Shown here in pieces: positions 1-5,605 of a DNA stretch of 15,768 bases. A model generated the notes under the pieces. That model was not told the DNA's origin and searched no databases. It was given only the letters and a program-made list of their open reading frames with translations. The DNA is from an uncultured Christensenella sp. GTDB lineage: Bacteria; Bacillota; Clostridia; Christensenellales; Borkfalkiaceae. The stretch's first letter is position 1; each line of letters starts with the position of its first letter. The stretch is from contig CAJTQF010000016.1 of NCBI GenBank assembly GCA_910578565.1, forward strand, positions 1 through 15,768, in the 5' to 3' direction. Position numbers and translations under genes: made by a program.

Positions 1-29
1 GACTGATTGACAATACCAAAACGAACAAA

Positions 30-60
30 GCCGCCTGCGGAATTTCCGCAGGCGGCTTTT
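30..60 (-). terminator. Rho-independent terminator of the corA-fmdB transcript
   Basis: An 11-bp perfect GC-rich stem (GCCGCCTGCGG at 30-40 with CCGCAGGCGGC at 46-56) encloses a 5-base loop. It lies 22 bases past the stop of the minus-strand FmdB gene. Read on the minus strand it has an A-tract before it and a short T-tract after it (TTTGTTCGTTTT). On the plus strand it is also followed by TTTT, so it may work in both directions and also end a plus-strand gene lying left of the window. Confidence 0.8.
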
Positions 61-78
61 GATATGCTATGTTTTTTT

Positions 79-273
79 TCAGCAGCCCGAACAATTTTTG
101 CAGTTGCCGCTGCATTTTTTTGACGGCTTGCCCGTGGCTGAAAATACTTCGCCGTTCCACAGCCTTTGCGCGGGTTTGCCGCAGACGGGACAGTGGACGG
201 GTTCGTCGTGTTTTTTTACGAGTTCTTCGAAATTTTTTGCACAGCCTGTGCAACGGTATTGCAAAATGGGCAT
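79..273 (-). CDS. FmdB-family zinc-ribbon protein
   Basis: A 64-residue protein of the FmdB (CxxC_CxxC_SSSS) zinc-ribbon family. It starts MPILQYRC, as these proteins usually do, and has two Cys pairs, C8/C11 and C28/C31, spaced to bind one zinc. A glycine/serine/lysine-rich C-terminal tail carries four more cysteines (C54, C58, C61, C64), a pattern common in this family. The name comes from a suggested regulator of an amidase operon, but no function is firmly established for such short members, so I infer none. The ATG directly follows the corA stop codon with no spacer and has an AAGGA ribosome site inside the end of corA, so it is co-transcribed and probably translationally coupled with corA. 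Family call is secure; role is unknown. Confidence 0.85.
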   Translation of the reverse strand: MPILQYRCTGCAKNFEELVKKHDEPVHCPVCGKPAQRLWNGEVFSATGKPSKKCSGNCKNCSGC

Positions 274-1272
274 TTACTTTTCCTTTTTATCGTGTCTCTT
301 TTTCTTTTTGCGGCGTATGCCCTTTCTGAAAGGATTGCCCTTTACTATAAGCATTGCAATCGCCGCGGTGAGCAGGGCTGTTCCCACGACGACCAGCCAA
401 AACCAGCCGGTCTCTAAAAACGAAACGTCTTTTTCAAAGGGAACGGGCATATTCATACCCCAGAACCCCGCAATCATTGTGGGGACGGCAAGCAGAATAG
501 TTATTATTGTCAGCTTGCGCATAGAGTCGTTCGCGTTGTTTGAAATTACCGAGCCGTACGCGTCCATTGTCACGCTTAAAATATTTTTGTAAATATTACA
601 GGTTTCTATCGCCTGCCTGCTCTCTATAATTACGTCTTCGTATAAGTCGGTCAGCTCTTCGCGCGTGCGCACGCCTTCGACCTTGTCGAATTTTTCGTGA
701 ACGCGCTCGTTCGATGTGAGCGAAGTGGAGAAGTAGACCAGCGAGTTCTGCAAATCCAATAGCTGTATAATTTCGCTGTTGCGCATGGTCTTTTCTATTT
801 CGCTCTGTATGCGGCGCGTCTTTCTGTCAATCTGTTTCAAGCAGTACAAAAACCTTTTGGCGTTGCCCAGCATAAACGACAGTACGAAGTGGACGGGTCT
901 TTGCGTGTTAATCTGTTCCCTGCCCAAAATAAAGTTTTTCAGCACGGTGTTGCCCTTTAAGCAAACGGTAATTATGCAAAGCTCGTTGTAAATTACCGCA
1001 AGCGGCAGGGTGGTGTAGCTGTCGCCGCCGTCGTCGGTTTCTTCTATCACGGGGCAGTCCACTACGAACATACTGCAACCGTCGTCAAACTCCGTACGCG
1101 CCCGTTCTTCTTCGTCCAGAGCGGCTTTTATCATATCTTCGGGTACTCCCGTAAGGCGCGAAACTTCTTCGCATTCGCCGTCGTCGGGGTTGACCATATC
1201 AATCCAGCAGCGTGGATTAAATTGCGCGCACTGCTCCAAAAGCGCGCCGTCCGTCTTAAAGTACTTTACCAT
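274..1272 (-). CDS. corA: CorA-family magnesium/cobalt transporter
   Basis: A 332-residue CorA-family (2-TM-GxN) divalent cation channel, which takes up Mg2+ and can carry Co2+ or Ni2+ as a homopentamer in the cytoplasmic membrane. A long acidic, helical cytoplasmic N-terminal region (about 1-250) is followed by TM1 (about 253-271), the pore signature GMN at 272-274 in the context WGMNMPVPF, TM2 (about 290-310), and a strongly basic Lys/Arg tail. This is the normal C-terminal layout of the family. I chose the ATG at 1272 because an AAGG ribosome site lies 7 bases upstream and the protein then begins MVKYF. An in-frame ATG at 1308 would overlap a terminator-like hairpin and add 12 unlikely residues. 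The 320-base upstream gap may contain a promoter and attenuator. The only downstream partner is the FmdB-type gene. Confidence 0.92.
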   Translation of the reverse strand: MVKYFKTDGALLEQCAQFNPRCWIDMVNPDDGECEEVSRLTGVPEDMIKAALDEEERARTEFDDGCSMFVVDCPVIEETDDGGDSYTTLPLAVIYNELCIITVCLKGNTVLKNFILGREQINTQRPVHFVLSFMLGNAKRFLYCLKQIDRKTRRIQSEIEKTMRNSEIIQLLDLQNSLVYFSTSLTSNERVHEKFDKVEGVRTREELTDLYEDVIIESRQAIETCNIYKNILSVTMDAYGSVISNNANDSMRKLTIITILLAVPTMIAGFWGMNMPVPFEKDVSFLETGWFWLVVVGTALLTAAIAMLIVKGNPFRKGIRRKKKKRHDKKEK

Positions 1273-1592
1273 AACGTTACCTTCAATTATTTTGTATAAA
1301 AAATGCACGGAAAATCCCGTGCATTGCTATTAAAGATTGCGCTTGGCTTTTGTACGGAAATTCAGGGCATTTTATTAAATTTTCAAATTACAACTGTACT
1401 CGTCCATAAGGATATAATAACGTCGTAAGGCGGCAAAAATTTTTTCGCTTGCGCTGTGCGCCGCCGGTTTATTTTTTAAAACCGCCCTACGTCTATATAA
1501 GGCGCAAAGAAAACCGTGCAAGCAAGTTCCTTTGAATTTATTATAAATTATTATATTTTATTTGGCAAGTATTTTGTTAAATTTAGTTTTCG
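1273..1592 (-). promoter_or_regulatory. corA upstream region: candidate promoter and structured leader
   Basis: A 320-base stretch without a gene. On the minus strand it holds TTGCAC (1516-1521), 16 bases, then TATATA (1494-1499), which would start a leader of roughly 215 bases. Further down, CGTAGGGCGG (1482-1491) can pair with CCGCCTTACG (1424-1433). A competing stem GCCGCC/GGCGGC (1460-1465 with 1429-1434) uses the same 3' arm, and small hairpins lie between. The leader ends in the terminator-like hairpin at 1295-1325. Mutually exclusive stems before a transporter gene suggest a regulated leader, but I could not match it to the M-box Mg2+ riboswitch or another known class. The predicted start at about 1487 falls inside the longest stem, which weakens the model. 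Confidence 0.35.
1295..1325 (-). terminator. Terminator-like hairpin in front of corA (possible attenuator)
   Basis: On the minus strand, AATGCACGG and CCGTGCATT (1302-1325) form a 9-bp stem with a 6-base loop, directly followed by a run of six or more T. The corA ribosome site follows within about 20 bases. The tail is on the minus strand only. It could end the transcript of the upstream peptidase gene. Alternatively, because a promoter-like sequence lies between, it could be a conditional terminator in the corA leader. An upstream segment reading TTTCCGTAC on the minus strand (about 1353-1361) could pair with part of the 5' arm as an anti-terminator, with one mismatch and one wobble. Confidence 0.5.
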
Positions 1593-3044
1593 TCAGATAA
1601 CTATTTTGCCGTCTACAAATGACCGGAAAAATCCTTCGAGATCGATCCCGCCCGAAATAAAGCAGCCGAACAAATCGTCCTGTGACGCTATTTTGTTGCG
1701 GTTGTCGGCGAAATATTTTTTGAGTCCGGATACAAATTTATCGTCGCCTATGGACTGGCGCAAGGTGTCGAACATAATCATACCTTTATTGTAGGCGATG
1801 TTCGCGTATTCGTAATCGCTTTCAAAGTCCTTTAAGTTGCGCGTCATACTCGTGTTCACTTCGCCGAAAATCTGGTTGTATACGGAATAGTACGCCCTGT
1901 ACGATTTTGTCGCCGTTCCCACAAGCCCCGCTCTCGTAAATTTGTAGTCGGGGTGGCTTTCAAAAAACATTACGCTGCTGTATTCGGCAAGTCCTTCGTC
2001 CTGCCACGAGCAGTTAAGCTGGTCGCTTCCGACCATTGCGTACCACCACTGGTGCGCGTTTTCGTGTACGATTGTATAGTTGTTGGCGTCGCTGTCAAGT
2101 TCATCGCTGATCATCGTAAGCCCGGGATATTCCATACCGCCGTAGCAGAACCCCGTCTGCACAACCGAGAGCGCGGGGTATTCGTAACTGCCGAAAGTTC
2201 CGGAAAAATATTCGAGACTTTCGCACGCTACGGCAAGGGACGTCTGCGGATTTTCATCCTTGTAGTAGTAATAGTTTACGTCCACGCCGTTCACGTTGCC
2301 CGTTTCAACCTTAAATTTATCGGATAAAACCAGCGCGAAATCGCGCGCGCGTTTCAACGAATACGTGCACTTTTTACTGTCTGAAGTTTCGGTGGAGTTT
2401 TCAAGTTTTCCGCTTGCCGCCGCGGTATAGTTAAGCGGCATTGTAATAGTGACGCTGTAATCCGCGCATTCCGAAAGAAACGGGTCGCCGCTGGAATAGT
2501 AGTTGCACTCGGCAAATCCGTCGTCGGTATACGCGCATAATACGGGATAGAAGTTGCCAAGGTTTACGGTGTTTTTCGTCACGCCCGTGCGGTGGTTGAC
2601 TTTGGCGAGTTTAAGGGTGTAACTTATGGTTACGTTTGCAGTCTGTTCGGGATAGACGGGGGATATCAGCGTCACGCTTAAAATGTTTTCGTCTTCGCCG
2701 CCTATTTTCCACGCCGAGCAGTTTTCAACGCTTTCAACGGTCATGCTGCCGTAGCTCTTGCCGGAGTAATAGGCTTTTGCGGAATACGCTTCCGAAACGG
2801 GCGCATATAAGGCGTCCTGTCTGAACGCATTGCCGAAAAGGTTGAATTTAAGCTCGCTTATTTCGTTGTCGGTGTTGTTGTAATAGGTGAAGTCAACCGT
2901 GCCTGTAACGGTTTCGTTTTCGCCGTCGTAGATAGCGATAATATCGTAAGCGCTTACGTCGGACTTCTTTTCCGCGCAGGCGGAAAGGGATATTACAGCC
3001 GACGAGGCGCACACGACAAGTAAAAGGGAGATAATTTTTTTCAC
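1593..3044 (-). CDS. M1-family zinc metallopeptidase, lipoprotein
   Basis: A 483-residue secreted lipoprotein with a gluzincin peptidase domain. The signal peptide ends in a lipobox LSAC with the lipidated Cys at 23, so it should be anchored on the outer face of the membrane. A beta-rich N-terminal region precedes the catalytic part. Visible catalytic features are GGMEY at 302-306 (the GxMEN exopeptidase motif of M1, with Tyr for Asn), HENAH at 327-331, and the third zinc ligand Glu350 exactly 18 residues after the motif (HExxH-X18-E). Tyr418 in AYNKG fits the transition-state tyrosine. It lacks the long C-terminal helical domain of large aminopeptidases. The start is GTG, preceded by GAGGTG. 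Substrates cannot be read from sequence; a role in external peptide degradation is inferred. It is divergent from the nitrilase-like gene, with 103 bases between the chosen starts. Confidence 0.9.
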   Translation of the reverse strand: MKKIISLLLVVCASSAVISLSACAEKKSDVSAYDIIAIYDGENETVTGTVDFTYYNNTDNEISELKFNLFGNAFRQDALYAPVSEAYSAKAYYSGKSYGSMTVESVENCSAWKIGGEDENILSVTLISPVYPEQTANVTISYTLKLAKVNHRTGVTKNTVNLGNFYPVLCAYTDDGFAECNYYSSGDPFLSECADYSVTITMPLNYTAAASGKLENSTETSDSKKCTYSLKRARDFALVLSDKFKVETGNVNGVDVNYYYYKDENPQTSLAVACESLEYFSGTFGSYEYPALSVVQTGFCYGGMEYPGLTMISDELDSDANNYTIVHENAHQWWYAMVGSDQLNCSWQDEGLAEYSSVMFFESHPDYKFTRAGLVGTATKSYRAYYSVYNQIFGEVNTSMTRNLKDFESDYEYANIAYNKGMIMFDTLRQSIGDDKFVSGLKKYFADNRNKIASQDDLFGCFISGGIDLEGFFRSFVDGKIVI

Positions 3045-3110
3045 TTGACACCTCGTTTTTATAACTAATCAGTGTATTGTATGCCCGTCCGTTGCCGGAT
3101 AAAACAAATT

Positions 3111-3147
3111 TTAACACATTTTTCGCCAAAACAATAAAATGTATAGT
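3111..3147 (+). promoter_or_regulatory. Candidate promoter placing transcription start at the ATG of the nitrilase-like gene
   Basis: TTAACA (3111-3116), an 18-base spacer, and TAAAAT (3135-3140) resemble a sigma-A promoter. A start about 7 bases after the -10 box would fall at or next to the ATG at 3148, giving a transcript with no leader. No Shine-Dalgarno sequence precedes either ATG (3139 or 3148), which fits this reading. Both boxes are imperfect, so confidence is modest. Confidence 0.4.
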
Positions 3148-3810
3148 ATGATATTGAGCGTCGTCGCGGATACCGCCGTAAAAGATATTAAATCCCTGCC
3201 CGAATGCGATATCGCTCTTTTCGGGTTTGGGGGGTTGGGCGAAGTGAATTACGAAAGCGAACTTAAAGGTTTAACCGATAAGTTCGAAGACGCGGCGCGT
3301 CTTTCGCGTACGGCGGGGTGCGGCGTGCTTTGCGGCTGTAAGACGGTCAGCCGCGGCATTTTAAGAAAATCGGTCGCCGTTGCGGACAGAGGCAAACTTC
3401 TGGGTATAACCGATATGAACCACGTAATAGACTGCGAAGATTATAAAAGCGGCGCGGGGCTGGGTTTTTACAGCGTGGGCGGCTTTAAGGTGGGGCTGTG
3501 CATTGAAAACGACTTGTATTTTCCCGACGGAATAAAGGCGCTTTCGTTGTGCGGCTGCAACCTGATAGTGGGGGTAATGGAAGAGCTGAAGGACAATATA
3601 CCGCCCCTTCTTATAAGGGCGTACTCTTACCTGTACGGCATCCCCGTAATTATGTGCGCGGGCAACGTTGCGTTCTTTGCCGAAACCAACGGGGAAATAG
3701 CGTCATCTTCAAGACCGTTGACCCTTTACGAGATAACGCCCAAAAACCGTTACCGCGTTGTAACCACAAGGACAAAGGGGCTTAACGGCAACGTGCGGGC
3801 GGATTATTGA
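3148..3810 (+). CDS. Reduced carbon-nitrogen hydrolase (nitrilase) superfamily protein
   Basis: A 220-residue protein that reads as a shortened nitrilase fold. The clearest match is the segment around VGLCIENDLYFPD (residues about 115-127), like the family's cysteine motif (GxxICYDxxFPE), followed by a GCNLIV strand like the usual GADLIL. Family members are normally 250-300 residues and use Glu-Lys-Cys. Here only the Cys (residue 118) is obvious. The position of the Lys (yrKihL in relatives) reads ITDMNHV with Met, and the usual PE of the first motif reads GF. It may therefore be a non-catalytic or altered member; substrate unknown. I chose the ATG at 3148 because a promoter-like -10 box overlaps the in-frame ATG at 3139; the longer form would add three residues. 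It is a single gene closed by its own terminator and is divergent from the peptidase gene. Confidence 0.72.
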   Translation: MILSVVADTAVKDIKSLPECDIALFGFGGLGEVNYESELKGLTDKFEDAARLSRTAGCGVLCGCKTVSRGILRKSVAVADRGKLLGITDMNHVIDCEDYKSGAGLGFYSVGGFKVGLCIENDLYFPDGIKALSLCGCNLIVGVMEELKDNIPPLLIRAYSYLYGIPVIMCAGNVAFFAETNGEIASSSRPLTLYEITPKNRYRVVTTRTKGLNGNVRADY

Positions 3811-3817
3811 TTTTTTT

Positions 3818-3850
3818 GCGGCGTGTTGGTTTTCAATACGCCGCTTTTGC
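3818..3850 (+). terminator. Rho-independent terminator after the nitrilase-like gene
   Basis: GCGGCGTGTTG (3818-3828) pairs with CAATACGCCGC (3834-3844), an 11-bp stem with one G-U pair and a GTTTT loop, followed by TTTTGCTTG. It begins 8 bases after the stop codon. It separates this gene from the yicC operon, whose promoter starts right behind it. Confidence 0.85.
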
Positions 3851-3879
3851 TTGTAATTTTCAAAATATGTTGGTATAAT
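3851..3879 (+). promoter_or_regulatory. Main promoter of the yicC-to-dipeptidase operon
   Basis: TTGTAA (3851-3856), a 17-base spacer, and a perfect TATAAT (3874-3879) form a near-consensus sigma-A promoter. Transcription should begin at about 3886-3887, leaving a leader of about 25 bases before the yicC ATG. A second TATAAT lies at 3887-3892 but has no good -35 partner. The strength of the boxes fits a constitutive housekeeping operon; no operator is visible. Confidence 0.8.
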
Positions 3880-3911
3880 ATTTCTGTATAATAAAAAAAG
3901 GGGGCTTGCCT

Positions 3912-4787
3912 ATGTTAAGTATGACCGGCTACGGCAGGGGAGAGTATAAAAAGGACGGCATAGAGCTTTGCGCGGAAATTAAGACGGTTAACAACCGCTA
4001 TCTGGATATAAACGTCAAAGCCCCCAAAATTTTCGCCGCCTGCGAAGATTCGGTGCGCGCGACCGTTCGTGCAAAACTGACGCGCGGACATGCGGATATA
4101 TACGTTTCTTTGAACGATAAGCGCGAAAAGGTGCGCGAGCTGTACCTTGACGAAGGCACGGCAAAGGCGTACGCGGCAGCGGCGGAAAAAATCAGAAAAC
4201 TGTTTCCGCAGGCTGTAAACGATTTTTCGGTGACTTCCGTTCTCCGCTATCCCGACGTGATAAAGACGGACGACCAGTCTTCCGCGGACGAGCAGTGTTC
4301 GCGCGCGTTGATAGCCGCGCTCGAAATTGCGCTGGATAAACTTAACGCTATGCGCAAGACGGAAGGCGAAAAACTGAAAGAAGATATGCTTTCGCGTATG
4401 GGCATAATAGAAAAACTGGTTGCGGGCATAGAAGAGCGCGCCCCCCTTGTGGTTCAGGGCTACAAGGAAAAACTGGAAGTTAAAATAAAAAAGATTCTCG
4501 AAGGCGCCGAAGTGGACGAGGCAAGGCTTCTGACCGAAGCCGCGCTGTTTGCGGATAAGTCCAACATAGACGAAGAACTTACCCGTCTTCACTCGCATAT
4601 TTGCCAGTTCCGCGAGATATGCGCGCAGGAACTTGTGGGAAGAAAGCTGGATTTTCTGGTTCAGGAATTCAACCGCGAAGCAAACACCATATGTTCGAAA
4701 TCAAACGATTTGGAAATAACAAGACTTGGTCTTGCCCTTAAAAACGAAATCGAAAAGGTGCGCGAACAGGTTCAGAATGTCGAATAA
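3912..4787 (+). CDS. yicC: YicC/YloC-family endoribonuclease
   Basis: A 291-residue member of the YicC family, stress-linked RNA-binding endoribonucleases (E. coli YicC acts on the small RNA RyhB). The N-terminus MLSMTGYGRGEY is the family signature, followed by VNNRYLDI (26-33). The C-terminal DUF1732 region ends with the conserved pattern REANTICSKSNDLE and KVREQVQN. Length is typical. I chose the ATG at 3912 because GGGGG (3900-3904) lies 7 bases upstream and relatives start with M-x-SMTGYG; a TTG at 3906 would also be in frame but is not needed. First gene of the operon; it overlaps gmk by 11 bases. In Bacillus a remA gene usually stands between these two; here there is none. Confidence 0.93.
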   Translation: MLSMTGYGRGEYKKDGIELCAEIKTVNNRYLDINVKAPKIFAACEDSVRATVRAKLTRGHADIYVSLNDKREKVRELYLDEGTAKAYAAAAEKIRKLFPQAVNDFSVTSVLRYPDVIKTDDQSSADEQCSRALIAALEIALDKLNAMRKTEGEKLKEDMLSRMGIIEKLVAGIEERAPLVVQGYKEKLEVKIKKILEGAEVDEARLLTEAALFADKSNIDEELTRLHSHICQFREICAQELVGRKLDFLVQEFNREANTICSKSNDLEITRLGLALKNEIEKVREQVQNVE

Positions 4788-5343
4788 GCATTTGTTGATA
4801 GTCCTGTCCGGACCTTCGGGCGTGGGCAAGGGCACTATAGTTAAAAAACTTTTGAAAAGGGGCGGATATGCGGTCAGCGTATCATGCACTACCCGCGCGC
4901 CGCGCGCAGGCGAAATCGACGGCAAGTCGTACTTCTTCATCACCAAAGAGCAATTTGAAGAAAAGATAGCCCGCGGCGGATTTCTGGAATACAGCAACCA
5001 CTTCGAAAACTATTACGGCACGCCCAGAGACTTTGTTGAAAGTCAGCTTGAAAAGAGCGACGTGATATTGGAAATAGAAGTGGACGGGGCTTTGCAGGTT
5101 AAGCGGGTAATGCCTGACGCGCTGCTTATAATGGTGCTTCCGCCCGACGCGGAAGAACTGAAAGCAAGGCTTTTGAAGCGCGGCACGGAAGACAGGGAAA
5201 CTATCGAAAAGCGCATAAGCCGTATGCAGTACGAAATTTCCAAAAAAGACGAATACGACCGTACGGTCATAAACGACGACCTTTTAAAGACGGTCGCGCA
5301 GATAGAAAAAATTATCGCAAACAAAAAAGGAGATATAAAATGA
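4777..5343 (+). CDS. gmk: Guanylate kinase
   Basis: A 188-residue cytoplasmic enzyme that phosphorylates GMP (and dGMP) to GDP with ATP, essential for GTP supply. The P-loop GPSGVGKGT is at 12-20. The GMP-binding region shows SCTTRAPRAGE (36-46), FLEY (69-72) and YYGT (79-82). EVDGALQV (101-108) replaces the common EIDVQGA form. The lid region contains RLLKRGTEDRETI (131-143). Length is normal for bacterial enzymes. The ATG at 4777 lies inside the end of yicC (11-base overlap), so translation is probably coupled. An in-frame upstream ATG at 4726 would add a tail with no family match and was not used. The stop overlaps the rpoZ start as ATGA. Confidence 0.96.
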   Translation: MSNKHLLIVLSGPSGVGKGTIVKKLLKRGGYAVSVSCTTRAPRAGEIDGKSYFFITKEQFEEKIARGGFLEYSNHFENYYGTPRDFVESQLEKSDVILEIEVDGALQVKRVMPDALLIMVLPPDAEELKARLLKRGTEDRETIEKRISRMQYEISKKDEYDRTVINDDLLKTVAQIEKIIANKKGDIK

Positions 5344-5555
5344 TAAATCAACCTTCCGTAGATCTTTTGATTGAACAGTTGGGCATGGACGGACAGGCGG
5401 CTTCGCGCTATTGCCTGTGCGTAGTGGCGGCAAAGCGTGCAAGACAGATTTTGGAACACCACGCGGCGCACGGCGACCCCGACGAGTATTTAAAAGAAAT
5501 TTCGGTAGCCTGCAAGGAAATAGCCGAAGGCAAAATCAAGTACACCAAGGATTAA
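5340..5555 (+). CDS. rpoZ: DNA-directed RNA polymerase subunit omega
   Basis: A 71-residue omega subunit, which binds and stabilises the beta-prime subunit of RNA polymerase. The family hallmarks are SRYCLCVVAAKRARQI (22-37), equivalent to SRYxLVxxxAKRAR, and a following acidic helix (about 45-65). It sits directly after gmk, its usual neighbour in Firmicutes and in E. coli. The ATG overlaps the gmk stop by four bases and has an AAAGGAG ribosome site within gmk. After it comes a strong hairpin and then priA; coaBC, which often lies here in Firmicutes, is absent. Confidence 0.95.
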   Translation: MINQPSVDLLIEQLGMDGQAASRYCLCVVAAKRARQILEHHAAHGDPDEYLKEISVACKEIAEGKIKYTKD

Positions 5556-5558
5556 TTG

Positions 5559-5591
5559 TTCGCTGCGGCTTTTTTCAAAGTCCGCAGCGAA
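5559..5591 (+). other. Intercistronic hairpin between rpoZ and priA
   Basis: TTCGCTGCGG (5559-5568) pairs perfectly with CCGCAGCGAA (5582-5591), and an inner CTTT/AAAG stem continues it past one bulged base, leaving a TTTC loop. It starts 3 bases after the rpoZ stop and ends 14 bases before the priA ATG. No T-run follows on the plus strand (an A-run does), so it is not a normal terminator. It may protect the rpoZ 3' end, mark an RNA processing site, or limit priA translation. Confidence 0.7.
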
Positions 5592-5605
5592 AAAAATATT
5601 GTGAG

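Noticed and set aside
223..273. FmdB-type protein considered as a truncated larger protein
   Set aside because: Short stand-alone FmdB zinc-ribbon proteins with Cys-rich tails are common; start, ribosome site and terminator are all in order.
1273..1500. M-box (ykoK) Mg2+ riboswitch before corA
   Set aside because: The long conserved core I would expect was not found; only generic stems and a terminator-like hairpin are visible, so the class is left open.
1953..2327. A 124-codon plus-strand frame opposite the M1 peptidase gene
   Set aside because: Antisense shadow of a gene with intact lipobox and HExxH-X18-E motif; no ribosome site or recognisable domain.
2893..3129. A 78-codon minus-strand frame over the peptidase start
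   Set aside because: Different frame from the peptidase, arginine-rich low-complexity product, no family resemblance, overlaps the promoter region.
3915..4598. A 227-codon open frame on the minus strand opposite yicC
   Set aside because: It is antisense to a clear yicC gene, shows no family motif, and has a composition typical of the complement of a codon-biased gene.
5411..5605. Upstream in-frame extension of priA
   Set aside because: It overlaps rpoZ in another frame and runs through the intercistronic hairpin; family N-termini match the ATG at 5606.
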